Shown: positions 7,991-17,972, counted from the first letter of the stretch. The stretch: 64,000 bases of DNA from Bog-793 sp963785415 (GCA_963785415.1 CAWAVB010000001.1:1302001-1366000); one strand, 5' to 3'. Program-made: numbers and translations. Notes: generated by a model from the sequence alone, not told the origin.

Positions 7991-9004
7991 TCACCACGGC
8001 CCGTAGTCGGTCATGTTCGCTTGCCGCAGGGCGACGACGTAACCCGAGCGCTCGTATTCCGCGCCGTCCGCCTCGGCTGGCACGGCGAGCTTGCCCCGCA
8101 CAGCGTCGACGGTCTCGAATCCCCGGCGCTCCATCCAGTCGGTCAGCCCGCCGAGGAGCACGGCCGCGTACTCGGGACCGTGGCGGAGAAGCGCCGACGC
8201 CGACATCACAACGTCCGCCCCGGCGAGCAGGTACTTCGTCACGTCGTCCGCGGTCTCGACGCCCGTCGTCGCCGCCAGCGCGGCGTGCACCCTGCCGAAA
8301 AGGAGGGCGATCCAGGTGCGCACGAGCCGGCCCTCGCTCGGATGCGACAGGCCGACCTGCGCCACGACGCTCAGCGTCTCGGGGTCGATGTCCGGCTGCA
8401 GGAACCGGTTGAACAGAACGAGGGCGTCGGCTCCCGCCTCGTCGAGGCGCAGCGCCATCGCGCCGGTCGAGCTGAAGTGCGGGCCGAGCTTCACGGCGAC
8501 GGGGACGCTGACCACGTCCTTCACGCTCCGCAGGACCTCGACGTGCCGGTCCTCGACCTCGCGACCCGAGGTCCGCGTGCTGCCGGGCAGGTAGTAGATG
8601 TTCAGCTCGATCGCCGCCGCCCCGGCGTCCTGCAGGCGCCGCGCGTAGTCGACCCAGCCGCCGGACGTGACGCCGTTCAGGCTCCCGATGACCGGGATCT
8701 CGACGGCGGCGGCGGCTCGCTCGAGCACGCTGAGGTAGCGACGCGGGCCCGGCTCGTCCTCCACCGACGACGGGAAGTACGAGAGCGCCTCGCCGAAGCT
8801 CTCCGTGCCGACGTCGACGAGTCGCGAGTTCTCGGCCGCCTCCCGGCGCACCTGCTCCTCGAACAGCGAGAACAGCACCACCGCACCGACGCCGGCGTCG
8901 GCGAGTCGCCGCACGCCGTCGACGGTCCACGACAGCGGCGAGGCCGACGCGACGAGCGGGTTGCGCAGTTCCAGACCCATGTAGCGCGTCGAGAGGTCCA
9001 TCAT
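7991..9004 (-). CDS. Dihydroorotate dehydrogenase-like flavoprotein
   Basis: A 337-residue FMN TIM-barrel of the class 1 DHOD family: N-terminal LELRNPLVASASPLS, IPVIGSLNG, AIELNIYYLPG, PVAVKLGPHF, and a C-terminal phosphate-binding GADVVMSASALL. It lacks the classical catalytic Cys loop context and no pyrimidine genes are near, so true DHODase activity is doubtful. The start ATG at 9004 overlaps the stop of the pyruvate:ferredoxin oxidoreductase gene (ATGA). This coupling suggests it works with PFOR, possibly as a flavin electron acceptor or donor. That role is inferred from context. Confidence 0.82.
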   Translation of the reverse strand: MMDLSTRYMGLELRNPLVASASPLSWTVDGVRRLADAGVGAVVLFSLFEEQVRREAAENSRLVDVGTESFGEALSYFPSSVEDEPGPRRYLSVLERAAAAVEIPVIGSLNGVTSGGWVDYARRLQDAGAAAIELNIYYLPGSTRTSGREVEDRHVEVLRSVKDVVSVPVAVKLGPHFSSTGAMALRLDEAGADALVLFNRFLQPDIDPETLSVVAQVGLSHPSEGRLVRTWIALLFGRVHAALAATTGVETADDVTKYLLAGADVVMSASALLRHGPEYAAVLLGGLTDWMERRGFETVDAVRGKLAVPAEADGAEYERSGYVVALRQANMTDYGPW

Positions 9005-12000
9005 CCGTCCTTGCGGGCGTCGGCGGCGAAGTGCTGGGCGCCGCGCGTCGCCATCTCCTCGTACACGTCCCATTGGCGGGCCACGGCCTGTTCGCCGAGC
9101 ACGTGCAGCCGCTCGGCCTCCTCGGGATTGGAGTTGAAAAGCGAGCGGTAGCGCAGCTCCTGGTTCGTGTACTCCGCGAGCGCGATGCGCGGCCGCGTCG
9201 AGTCGAGCATGAACGGATTCCCGCCGGCGGCCCGCACCACGGGGTCGTAGCGGACGAGCGGCCAGTAGCCGCTCGCCACCGCCCGGTACTGCTGGTCGAG
9301 GCCCTTGCGCATCTCGATGCCGTGGGCGATGCAGTGGCAGTAGGCGAGGACGAGAGACGGGCCGTCGTAGGCCTCCGCCTCACGGAACGCCGTCAACGTC
9401 TGCTGCGGGTCGGCCCCCAGCGCGACACGGGCGACGTAGACGCCACCGTACGAGATCGCCTGCAGGGCAAGGTCCTTTTTCGGCACCGTCTTGCCGGACG
9501 TCGCGAACTTGGCGACCGCGCCGAGCGGCGTCGACTTCGACATCTGGCCACCGGTGTTCGAGTAGACCTCGGTGTCGAGCACGAGCACGTTGACGTTGCG
9601 CCCGCTCCCGAGGACGTGGTCGAGCCCGCCGGCGCCGATGTCGTACGCCCAGCCGTCGCCTCCGACGATCCAGATGCTGCGCCGGACGAGGTGGTCGACG
9701 ACGCTGCGCAGGTCCTCGGCCGCTGCTCCGTCCAGTCCGGAAAGCCGCCTTTTCAGCTCGGCGACCCGTTCGCGCTGGGCGCGCAGCTCCGACTCCCGCA
9801 GCTGGGGCGCGGCGAGGATCTCGTCGACAAGCTCCGGGCCGAGCGCGTCACGCAGCTCGCCGAGCCGGCGCCGGGCGAGGTCGACATGCCCGTCGGTCGC
9901 CACCCGGAAACCGAGCCCGAACTCGGCGTTGTCCTCGAACAGCGAATTCGACCAGGCCGGCCCGCGTCCGTCGTCGTCGACGGTCCACGGGGTCGTCGGC
10001 AGGTTGCCGCCGTAGATCGACGAGCAGCCGGTCGCGTTGGCCACCATCAGCCGGTCGCCGAACAGCTGCGAGAGCAGCTTGATGTACGGCGTCTCGCCAC
10101 AGCCCTCGCACGCCCCCGGGAACTCGAACAGCGGCTCGAGGAACTGCGTCCCGCGCACCGTGCCGAAATCGACCCGGGACCGGTCGGTCGGGGGAAGGGA
10201 CTCGAAAAAGGCGATGTTCTCCCGCTCGGCCGCGACGAGCGGCTCCCGCTCGGTCAGGTTGATCGCCTTGCGGACCGGGTCACCCGGCGTCTCGATCGGG
10301 CACGCCTCGACGCACAACCCGCAGCCGGTGCAGTCCTCGACGTACACCTGCAGCGTGTAGCGGGTGTCGGGCAGGCCGACGGCGTCGAGCGCCGCCCACC
10401 GGAAACCCTCCGGGGCGCCTTTCAGGTACGACTTGTCGTACTGGCGCGAGCGGATGACGCTGTGCGGGCAGACGAAGCTGCAGTTCCCGCACTGGATGCA
10501 CGTCTCGGGCTCCCACCGGGCGACGAAATCAGCGATGTTCCGCTTCTCATAGGCCGCGGTTCCGCTCGGGTAGGTGCCGTCCACGGGCAACGCGCTCACC
10601 GGGAGGGCGTCGCCACGTCCCGCCATCATCTCGGCGGTGACGGCGCGCACGAACTCGGGTGCGGTCTCGGGCACCATGCGCGGCATCTCCCGCGTCGCGG
10701 TCACCTTGGCCGGCACCTCGACCCGGAACATGCCTTCGAGAGCAAGGTCGACGGCGGCCTGGTTGCGCCGGACGACCTCCTCGCCCCGACGTCCGTAGGT
10801 CTTCGCGACCGCCTTCTTGATCCGTTCGATCGCGATGTCGCGGGGCAACACCCCCGAGATGGCGAAGAAGCAGGTCTGCAGGACGATGTTCGTCCGCCCC
10901 GCCAGGCCGACCTCGCGGGCGATCCGGTTGGCGTCGACCACGTAGAGGTCGATCTTCTTGGCGATGAGCTGCTCCTGGACGGGGCGCGACAGCGCCTCCC
11001 ACACCTCGTCGGGCCCGTGCGGGCAGTTGAGCAGCATCGTGGCGCCCATGGCCGCCGGGCCGAGGACGTTGGAGCGCTCGAGCAGCCCGTACTGGTGGCA
11101 GCCGACGAAGCTCGCCTGGCTGACGAGGTAGGGCGCGCGGATCGGCTTCGGCCCGAAACGGAGGTGCGACACCGTCTGGGTTCCCGACTTCTTCGAGTCG
11201 TAGACGAAGTAACCCTGCGCGAAAAGACCCCCCTCGTCGCCGAGGATCTTGATCGTGTTCTTGTTCGCGCCGACCGTCCCGTCGGACCCCAGGCCGAAGA
11301 AGACCGCCTGCACCGTCTCGGGGGCCGTGATGTCGAACGAGGCGTCGAAGGGCAGGCTCGTCCCCGAGACGTCGTCGTTGATGCCGACGGTGAAGCTGCG
11401 GCGCGGCGATTCTGTCGCGAGCTCGTCGAACACGCCTTTCACCATGCCCGGGGTGAATTCCTTCGACGAGAGGCCGTAGCGGCCCCCGAACACCTTCGGC
11501 ATCGTCGCCCGCCGCTCGTCGGCAACGGCGCCGCTGAGCGCGGCGACGGTGTCGACGAAGAGCGGCTCGCCCGCCGAGCCGGGCTCCTTGGTCCGGTCGA
11601 GCACGGCGACGCGCCGTGCGCTCGCCGGTATCGCCGCCGCCAACGCCTCGGCCGGGAACGGGCGGTACAGGCGCACCTGGACCACGCCGACCTTCTCGCC
11701 GGTGGCGTTGAGGGCCTCGACCGTCTCCCGGGTCGTCTCGCCGCCCGATCCCATGACGACGATCACGCGCTCGGCCTCGGGGTGCCCGCTGTAGTCGACG
11801 ACGTGGTAGCGGCGACCGGTGCGGTCGGCGAGGCGCGTCATCGCGGCCTCGACCGCCCCCGGGACGGCGGCGTAGTACGGGTTCACCGTCTCGCGAGCCT
11901 GGAAGTAGATGTCGGGGTTCTGGGCCGTGCCCCGGATGAACGGGCGCTCCGGCGACAGCGCCCGGTCACGGTGGGCGCGCACGAGCTCGTCGGGGATGAC

Positions 12001-12570
12001 GGCCGCGAGGTCCTCGTCGGAGAGCATCTCGATCGAGTTCAGCTCGTGCGAGGTTCGGAACCCGTCGAAGAAGTGGAGGAACGGCACCCGCGTGGCGAGG
12101 GTCGCGGCGTGCGCGACGAGCGCCAGGTCGTGCGCCTCCTGGACCGACGACGAGGAGAGCAGCGCGAACCCCGTCTGGCGTACAGCCATCACGTCGGCGT
12201 GGTCCCCGAAGATCGACAGCCCCTGGGCGGCGAGCGACCGCGCCGCGACGTGCAGCACCGCCGGGGTGAGCTCACCGGCGATCTTGTACATGTTCGGGAT
12301 CATGAGAAGCAGGCCCTGCGACGCGGTGAACGTCGTCGCCAGCGCGCCGCTCTGCAGCGCGCCGTGCAGCGCGCCCGCCGCGCCGCCCTCGCTCTGCATC
12401 TCGACGACCGTCGGCACGGTCCCCCAGAGGTTGGGCCTCTTGTGGCTCGCCCACTCGTCGGCGAGCTCCGCCATCGTCGATGACGGGGTGATCGGGTAGA
12501 TGCAGCAGACCTCGCTGAGCCGGTATGCAACCGAGGTCGTAGCCTCGTTCCCGTCGATAGTTACACCCAT
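9001..12570 (-). CDS. nifJ: Pyruvate:ferredoxin (flavodoxin) oxidoreductase
   Basis: A 1189-residue single-chain PFOR of normal length, oxidising pyruvate plus CoA to acetyl-CoA, CO2 and reduced ferredoxin. Seen in order: domain I with YPITPSSTMAE; CoA-binding domain III (GRYGLSSKEFTPG); two 4Fe-4S clusters (CIQCGNCSFVCPHS near residue 690; CTGCGLCVEACPIE near 743); the proximal-cluster motif CEGCGETPY (about 820) with a later ATGCSS; and the TPP site GDGWAYDIGAGG with VYSNTGGQMSKSTP (about 970-1010). Start at ATG 12570 (MGVTIDGNEA), one base after the upstream gene's stop. Unusual for a mainly aerobic phylum; it implies low-potential electron metabolism. Confidence 0.95.
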   Translation of the reverse strand: MGVTIDGNEATTSVAYRLSEVCCIYPITPSSTMAELADEWASHKRPNLWGTVPTVVEMQSEGGAAGALHGALQSGALATTFTASQGLLLMIPNMYKIAGELTPAVLHVAARSLAAQGLSIFGDHADVMAVRQTGFALLSSSSVQEAHDLALVAHAATLATRVPFLHFFDGFRTSHELNSIEMLSDEDLAAVIPDELVRAHRDRALSPERPFIRGTAQNPDIYFQARETVNPYYAAVPGAVEAAMTRLADRTGRRYHVVDYSGHPEAERVIVVMGSGGETTRETVEALNATGEKVGVVQVRLYRPFPAEALAAAIPASARRVAVLDRTKEPGSAGEPLFVDTVAALSGAVADERRATMPKVFGGRYGLSSKEFTPGMVKGVFDELATESPRRSFTVGINDDVSGTSLPFDASFDITAPETVQAVFFGLGSDGTVGANKNTIKILGDEGGLFAQGYFVYDSKKSGTQTVSHLRFGPKPIRAPYLVSQASFVGCHQYGLLERSNVLGPAAMGATMLLNCPHGPDEVWEALSRPVQEQLIAKKIDLYVVDANRIAREVGLAGRTNIVLQTCFFAISGVLPRDIAIERIKKAVAKTYGRRGEEVVRRNQAAVDLALEGMFRVEVPAKVTATREMPRMVPETAPEFVRAVTAEMMAGRGDALPVSALPVDGTYPSGTAAYEKRNIADFVARWEPETCIQCGNCSFVCPHSVIRSRQYDKSYLKGAPEGFRWAALDAVGLPDTRYTLQVYVEDCTGCGLCVEACPIETPGDPVRKAINLTEREPLVAAERENIAFFESLPPTDRSRVDFGTVRGTQFLEPLFEFPGACEGCGETPYIKLLSQLFGDRLMVANATGCSSIYGGNLPTTPWTVDDDGRGPAWSNSLFEDNAEFGLGFRVATDGHVDLARRRLGELRDALGPELVDEILAAPQLRESELRAQRERVAELKRRLSGLDGAAAEDLRSVVDHLVRRSIWIVGGDGWAYDIGAGGLDHVLGSGRNVNVLVLDTEVYSNTGGQMSKSTPLGAVAKFATSGKTVPKKDLALQAISYGGVYVARVALGADPQQTLTAFREAEAYDGPSLVLAYCHCIAHGIEMRKGLDQQYRAVASGYWPLVRYDPVVRAAGGNPFMLDSTRPRIALAEYTNQELRYRSLFNSNPEEAERLHVLGEQAVARQWDVYEEMATRGAQHFAADARKDG

Positions 12571-12571
12571 C

Positions 12572-14206
12572 TCAGTTCGCCTCCGCCACCATCTCGATCG
12601 CATGTACCGGACATTGCTCGAAGCACGCTCCGCATCCCGTGCAACGGTCGTAGTTGAACCGGTAGCGGTTCCCGACGCCGAGCTTGATCACCGCATCTTC
12701 CGGGCAGGCACCGAGGCAACCGTCGCATTCGAAGCAGTTACCGCAGGACAGGCACCGACCTGCTTCGTATACCGCCTCCTCGGCGGAAAGGCCCCCGACG
12801 ACCTCGTCGAAGTCCGCGACGCGTTCCTCGGGCGCCAGCTCGGGCTGCAGGCGCCTGGCGTTGTCGCCGAAGTACCACAGGTGCAGGCGCTCGAACGCCG
12901 CCAGTTCGTGCTTGGCGACGCTCGGCGAGTTCTGGTTCCGCAGCCACGCGTCGATGTGACGGGCGGCCTTCTTCCCGTGGCCGACGCCGACCGTGACCGT
13001 TCGCTCGCTCGGCACCATGTCGCCCCCGGCGAACAACCCGGGGGATCCGGTCTCGAGGGACGCCGACACCTTCACGGTGCCGTCCTTTCCGAACTCGACT
13101 CCCGGCACGCTTCTCAGGAACTCGGTGTCGGTCTCCTGCCCGAGAGCCAGGATCACGGTGTCCGCGGCGAGCGTCTCGAACCGACCGGTCGGCTGCGGGA
13201 AGCCCGTCTCGTCGAGCTCCATCACCTCGACCTGCATCTCCGGCCCGTCCATCGCCGTGATCGTGCGCAGCCAGTTGATCCGGACGCCCTCGCGCTCGGC
13301 ATCGTCGGCCTCCTCTTCGTGGGCCGGCATCTGCTCGCGGGTTCGCCGGTACACAATGAGCGCATCGTCCGCGCCGAGCCGCTTGGCGACCCGGGCGGCA
13401 TCCATCGCGGTGTTGCCACCCCCGTACACGGCAACCCGGCGACCGATCGCCGGCCGCTCACCGGAGGCGACGCTGCGCAGGAACGACAACGCGTCGAGCA
13501 TGGGCCCGGTGTCGCGGGCCGGGATGTCGACTCGGCGGGACAGGTGCGCCCCCACAGCGACGAACACGGCGTCGAAGCGACCCTCCTCCTTCTCGGCGAC
13601 GAGGTCGGCGACCCGGTGATCGCCCGTCATGGTCACGCCGAGCGCCGCGATGCGATCGAGCTCGGCGGTGAGCACGTCGCGCGGCAGGCGGTAGGACGGG
13701 ATGCCGTAGCGCATCATCCCGCCCGGCAGGGTGCCCGCGTCGCGGATCTCCACCTCGTGACCGAGCCGGGCGAGGTGGTAGGCCGCCGAGAGCCCGCTCG
13801 GGCCGGCCCCGATCACGAGGATGCGCTTGCCGGTGCGGACCGCCGGCGGGTCGAACTGCCAGCCGTTCTCAAGGGCGAGATCACCGAGGAAGCGCTCGAC
13901 CGAGTGGATCGAAACGGCGCTGTCGAGGTTGGCCCGGTTGCAGGCGACCTCACACGGGTGGTAGCAGACCCGCCCGTGGACCGCCGGCAGCGGGTTGTCG
14001 GACACGAGCTGGCGCCACGCCTGCTCGTGGCGGCCCGCCAGCGTGTGCGACAGCCAGGCCTGGATGTTCTCGCCGGCCGGACAGCCGGCATTGCAGGGCG
14101 GCAACAGATCGACGTAGAGGGGCCGGCGCTCCCGAACGGGCCCCGAGTGGGTGCGCCCGTGAGCGAGATCCGGCAACATTGCGACGTCCCACAACGGGCT
14201 ACTCAT
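12572..14206 (-). CDS. GltD-like NAD(P)-dependent Fe-S flavoprotein
   Basis: 544 residues. N-terminal cysteine-rich Fer4_20 domain (CNAGCPAG; CYHPCEVACNR); FAD site GAGPSGLSAAYH near residue 133; second dinucleotide fold VAVYGGGNTAMDAA near 267; GATP-type C-terminus ending in a GGD motif; then two 4Fe-4S ferredoxin motifs at the end (CDGCLGACPEDA; CTGCGACFEQCPVHA). It resembles glutamate synthase small subunits, but no gltB is nearby, so it probably moves electrons between NAD(P)H and ferredoxin for the adjoining PFOR. AAGGAG lies 9 nt before the ATG. First gene of the three-gene redox operon. Confidence 0.88.
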   Translation of the reverse strand: MSSPLWDVAMLPDLAHGRTHSGPVRERRPLYVDLLPPCNAGCPAGENIQAWLSHTLAGRHEQAWRQLVSDNPLPAVHGRVCYHPCEVACNRANLDSAVSIHSVERFLGDLALENGWQFDPPAVRTGKRILVIGAGPSGLSAAYHLARLGHEVEIRDAGTLPGGMMRYGIPSYRLPRDVLTAELDRIAALGVTMTGDHRVADLVAEKEEGRFDAVFVAVGAHLSRRVDIPARDTGPMLDALSFLRSVASGERPAIGRRVAVYGGGNTAMDAARVAKRLGADDALIVYRRTREQMPAHEEEADDAEREGVRINWLRTITAMDGPEMQVEVMELDETGFPQPTGRFETLAADTVILALGQETDTEFLRSVPGVEFGKDGTVKVSASLETGSPGLFAGGDMVPSERTVTVGVGHGKKAARHIDAWLRNQNSPSVAKHELAAFERLHLWYFGDNARRLQPELAPEERVADFDEVVGGLSAEEAVYEAGRCLSCGNCFECDGCLGACPEDAVIKLGVGNRYRFNYDRCTGCGACFEQCPVHAIEMVAEAN

Positions 14207-14672
14207 GACTGTTTCCGCTCCTTTGAGGCCATGACCGTCAAGCTAACTGGCCGAGTCCCCACCTGCCAGGGAATTTGGACCCCGACCTGCTGCTCGGTCG
14301 CCGCCGACTGCACAAGCTCTTCCAACGCCAACAACGACATGACCTTGGATCGGACCACCCGGCCCGATCCTTGCCTGACCGTCGTGAGTGCCCCCATCGG
14401 CCCTCGGGTCGCGTCTCAACGGCGACACATCATCAGAGGCACCGGGTTCCGGGATCCGCATCCGATAAGGAGCCCATTCCCCGGCCCATTCCTCCGAGCG
14501 GGCCTTGTCGGCGTCACCCGGAGTGCGGCGACGCCCTTCGACGACGGGGGGCCAGACCGGCCTGTGTCGTGGCGATGCGAACGCGACCGCGTCATGGCAG
14601 CGTACCTGACGTTCAGCCGGGACCTAAGTCCCTGTTTTGCGACCGGCACCGGACGCGACGCGACAATCCCCG
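14207..14672. other. Leader region of the redox operon, no firm gene
   Basis: Contains the presumed promoter for the GltD-PFOR operon. A 45-codon frame on the minus strand (ATG near 14340) ends in an ATGA overlap with the GltD-like gene at 14203-14206 and could encode a coupled leader peptide, but its codon use is unlike its neighbours. The rest shows nothing recognisable. Confidence 0.35.
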
Positions 14673-15998
14673 CTAGGAGGAGCTGCCGCCGCCGAGCCCC
14701 TGGCCCGGGCCCGCGGCTCCCTGACCGGACGCTCCCGTCGCCCCCGCGCGCAAGGGACGATGATCAGGGCCGCCCCGCCCGCGGCCGAAGCCGAACCCGC
14801 CGAATCCACCGGAGCGGTGGCCGAAACGGAGTCGATGACCGAAGCCGAACAGGCCCTGCCGCTGGTTGCCCGCGATGACCACTTCCGAGGCCGTCACCGT
14901 TGTGCCCACCGTCGTGCCGAAGACGCCGACGAACTCGCCCGGCGTCACGTCGGCGATCGTCGGGTTCGAGACGCCGTATTCGGCGTAGGTCGTCGTTCCG
15001 GTGACGTCGACGGTGACGGTCGTTCCGTTGAAGGTCATGACCGTGAAGCCCGAGGATGTCGGAGCCGCCTGGACCGTCCCGGCCGTGGCGTAGTCCCGGC
15101 TCATCCGCGGCTGGCAGACGACGATCTCGGTCGCCGTCTCCGTCCCGTCCGACATCGTGCCGAAAACGCCGACGAGCTCACCCGGCGATAGGTCGTCGAG
15201 CGCGATACCCGGCACGCCGCGCTCGAAATATGTCGTCGACGACGTGACGACGACGGCGACGCTCTGCCCGTTGAAGGTCGTGATGGTGAACCCTGTCGAA
15301 CTTGGCGTGGACTCGATGGTTCCCGCCATCGCGTACCGGCCGTTTTGTCTCGACGGGCGAATCACGACTTCGGTCGCCATCACCGTCCCGTCCGACATCG
15401 TTCCGAAGACCGCGACGAGCTCACCCTGTGAGACCTCGTCGAGCGTCGGGCTCGCGACGCCGCGCTCGGCATAGGTCGTCGTCGCGCTGACGACGATGGA
15501 CACGGTCCCACCGGATCGGGTCGAGATGGTGAAGCTGTTGTCAGATGGCGAGGTGGTGACAACGCCTGCGGCTACCGATTTGGCATTGGCTCCTGCGCCA
15601 GCGTTCCTCGGCACCCAGATGTTGACTTCGGTCGCGCTCACCGTCGTCCCCGCGATGGAGCCGAAGATGGCGACGAGCGCGTTCTGCGTCACGTCGTCGA
15701 GCGAAGGACTCGCGACCCCGAGTTCGACATACGTCGTCGAGCCATCGACTTCGACGCTCAGGCTCGCGCCCGAGCGCGTGGTGATCGAGAAGGCGTTGTC
15801 AGCCGGCGCACTCGTGACCGTGCCCGCGGCGACCGGACGACCGCCGGGTGCATTCCGGTGGTGCGACGTGATCCGGGACGCGCCAGCCCCTCCGGCGATG
15901 GCCGCGGTCAGCCCGAGGACCATCAGGCCGGCGATTACGACGCGGCTGGCGGGCGCGAACACGCGCCTGGGGCGGAGTGCTTCACGAGAGCTCGACAT
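14673..15998 (-). CDS. Secreted DUF5666 repeat protein
   Basis: About 441 residues from ATG 15998: basic N-terminus, one hydrophobic segment (VVIAGLMVLGLTAAIAGGA) acting as signal or anchor, then four tandem DUF5666-type units of roughly 75-85 residues. Each has AGTV/AGVV, a beta pair with FTI and a TTR/TTF turn, a TTTYxExGV motif, a DDV/EVS loop, LVAVFGT/LVGVFGT and a TATEVVI strand. The tail (after about 390) is rich in Gly, Phe, Arg and His, turning Gly-rich at the C-terminus. Domain function is unknown; the fold is OB-like and exported. Monocistronic. Confidence 0.82.
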   Translation of the reverse strand: MSSSREALRPRRVFAPASRVVIAGLMVLGLTAAIAGGAGASRITSHHRNAPGGRPVAAGTVTSAPADNAFSITTRSGASLSVEVDGSTTYVELGVASPSLDDVTQNALVAIFGSIAGTTVSATEVNIWVPRNAGAGANAKSVAAGVVTTSPSDNSFTISTRSGGTVSIVVSATTTYAERGVASPTLDEVSQGELVAVFGTMSDGTVMATEVVIRPSRQNGRYAMAGTIESTPSSTGFTITTFNGQSVAVVVTSSTTYFERGVPGIALDDLSPGELVGVFGTMSDGTETATEIVVCQPRMSRDYATAGTVQAAPTSSGFTVMTFNGTTVTVDVTGTTTYAEYGVSNPTIADVTPGEFVGVFGTTVGTTVTASEVVIAGNQRQGLFGFGHRLRFGHRSGGFGGFGFGRGRGGPDHRPLRAGATGASGQGAAGPGQGLGGGSSS

Positions 15999-16235
15999 GG
16001 CGGCCTCCACGGTCGATCTCGCGACAGTGTGGCAGGTCACCCCGTGCAAACTGTGAGAAGACCGTTATGGAGCTGCGAAAACGGCCGAATTCGTCACAGC
16101 ACGTGGCATGAACGCGATGCGGGTCGCGCGTTTGGCAGGCGGTGCCTGGTCAAGGTCCGTCAGTCATGGCCGCGGCAGGCCCGGCTCCGCGCCGGGCGGA
16201 TCTTGCCGGCTCATCAACCCTGGGTCACCCGCAAG

Positions 16236-17150
16236 TCACGGCTCCGGAATTGCCCCGAAGGCGGGCTCAGCCGGGCCGAGCATCTCACCGTGACGGATCG
16301 GTGGCGCCTTTGCCCAGGTCGCGAGGATCGATCCGGCGATGATCACCGGAAAGCCGATCGCGATCCCGAGGGTGAAGGGCTCTCCGAGGGCCACGATTCC
16401 GAGCAGGAGCGCGACGGCCGGGTTCACGTAAGTCACCACCGTCGCTCGCGTCGGTCCAATCTCCCTAATCAGCGCAAAAAAGAGCATGAACGCGAGCACG
16501 GTGCACACGACCGCCAGAGTGGCAACGGACTCGGCCGTCTCGGCGTGGAACCGTCTCGGCAGGTGCGTGAGCGCGAAGGGCATGTAGACAAACGCCGTCA
16601 CGACCATTGAAGCAGTCACGACCTCGAAGCTGGGCGCAGTTGCGAGACGGCGACTGACGATCATCGGCGCGATTGCGTAGCCGATGGCACAGACGACGAT
16701 CTCACCCATCGAGACAAGGTTCGATCCCTTGACTCCGACGCCCGCGAGGATGACGACGCCGGCGAATCCGAGGACGAGCCCGGATACCCGCCGCGCACCC
16801 AGGTGTTCGTGCCCCCTCCCCCAAGCGATGAGCGCGCCGAAGATTGGCACCGTCGCGACCAGCAGGCCCGCCAACGAGCTCGTCAACCTCTGCTCCGCGG
16901 TCGCGAGCAGGAACCAGGGGACCGTGATCTCGGCGACCGTGTAGCCGAGGACGTAGGGCCAGTGTTCGATCAACGCGCGCAGTTGGCGGCGGTGGATAGC
17001 GAACGGCAGCAGGAGCACCGAGGCGAGCCCGGTGCGCATGAAAACGAGCGTTGCCGGGTCGAGGTCGCGAACGGCGATCCGGATGAAGAAGTACGGAAGC
17101 CCCCAGATCACTGCGATGGCACTGAACAGCACCCAGCCCCGTCTGGACAT
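16236..17150 (-). CDS. EamA-family (DMT) exporter
   Basis: A 304-residue protein with ten hydrophobic segments arranged as two EamA repeats. The first starts WVLFSAIAVIWGLPYFFIRIA (the GxPY motif after helix 1); the second includes IGPTRATVVTYVNPAVALLLG, the hallmark of the second repeat. Members export amino acids, metabolites or drugs. Start at ATG 17150 (MSRRGW), directly before helix 1; the frame is open far upstream but that part is not conserved. It is divergent from the GNAT gene. Confidence 0.88.
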   Translation of the reverse strand: MSRRGWVLFSAIAVIWGLPYFFIRIAVRDLDPATLVFMRTGLASVLLLPFAIHRRQLRALIEHWPYVLGYTVAEITVPWFLLATAEQRLTSSLAGLLVATVPIFGALIAWGRGHEHLGARRVSGLVLGFAGVVILAGVGVKGSNLVSMGEIVVCAIGYAIAPMIVSRRLATAPSFEVVTASMVVTAFVYMPFALTHLPRRFHAETAESVATLAVVCTVLAFMLFFALIREIGPTRATVVTYVNPAVALLLGIVALGEPFTLGIAIGFPVIIAGSILATWAKAPPIRHGEMLGPAEPAFGAIPEP

Positions 17151-17327
17151 CGGCGGCCTAGACCGAACCGGTGCCAGAACTCGGGATACCGACGCTTGCC
17201 GCCCGGCCCGATCCGGCACGCGAAGGACGAAATCGCATCCCCTAACGGTAGAGGTTTCGCCGAAGCACCCGAAACGACGGGCCCGGTTCGCACGACGGGC
17301 GGCGCGCCATGCACCAGAATTGGCGAC

Positions 17328-17972
17328 GTGCTCACCTCGCCGACGTTGCGCGGGCGCTTCGTCCAGCTCGAACCACTCGACACCAGCCACATACCCGGTC
17401 TCGCCGAGGCGGCCGGCGGGGAACGCTCCTCGTTCACGTTCAGCGAAGTGCCGAACGGCGTCGAGGAGGTGACGCACTACGTCGAGGAGAACATCAACCT
17501 CGCCCTCTCGGCCCGGCAGGTCCCGTTCACCGTGCGCCGGCTGTTAGACGACCGGATCGTCGGTGCGACCCGTTTCATGGACCTCGAGGTCTTCGAGTGG
17601 CCGCCGCCCTGGCCCCCGGGGGTGACGAGGGGACCCGCCCCTTCGGACGAGAACCCGCCGACGGTCGCCGAGATCGGCGGAACCTGGTACGCGGCGTCGG
17701 CCCAGAGGACCGTCGTCAACACCGAGTGCAAGCTGTTGCTACTCACCTTCGCCTTCGAGGACTGGGGAGTGCTCCGCGTCACGTTGAAAACCGACGCCCG
17801 CAACGATCGCTCGCGCACGGCGATCCTCCGGCTCGGTGCGGCCTTCGAGGGGGTCCGTCGGGTCCATGCGCCGGCGGTCGACGGCGCGGTGCGCGACACC
17901 GCCTACTACTCGATCGTCGCCGCCGAATGGCCGGCGGTCCGCGCCCACCTGGAGGCGCTGCGGGACCGGTGA
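17328..17972 (+). CDS. GNAT acetyltransferase, RimJ/RimL type
   Basis: A 214-residue acetyltransferase: N-terminal TLRGRFVQLEPL typical of the RimJ/RimL group, VGATRFMDLE strand, GGTWYAASAQRT, the acetyl-CoA segment with NTECKLLLLTFAFEDWGVLRV, then TDARNDRSRTAILRLGAAFEGVRR, the conserved N-x-x-S/R-x-x-x-A-x-x-R-L-G motif. Start GTG 17328 fits where homology begins. Target unknown; these act on protein N-termini, antibiotics or small amines. Confidence 0.88.
   Translation: MLTSPTLRGRFVQLEPLDTSHIPGLAEAAGGERSSFTFSEVPNGVEEVTHYVEENINLALSARQVPFTVRRLLDDRIVGATRFMDLEVFEWPPPWPPGVTRGPAPSDENPPTVAEIGGTWYAASAQRTVVNTECKLLLLTFAFEDWGVLRVTLKTDARNDRSRTAILRLGAAFEGVRRVHAPAVDGAVRDTAYYSIVAAEWPAVRAHLEALRDR

Noticed and set aside
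9031..12483. An 1150-codon open frame antisense to the PFOR gene
   Set aside because: High GC leaves few stops in this frame; the PFOR frame has complete motifs and the antisense protein is Arg/Asp/Val-rich with no domain.
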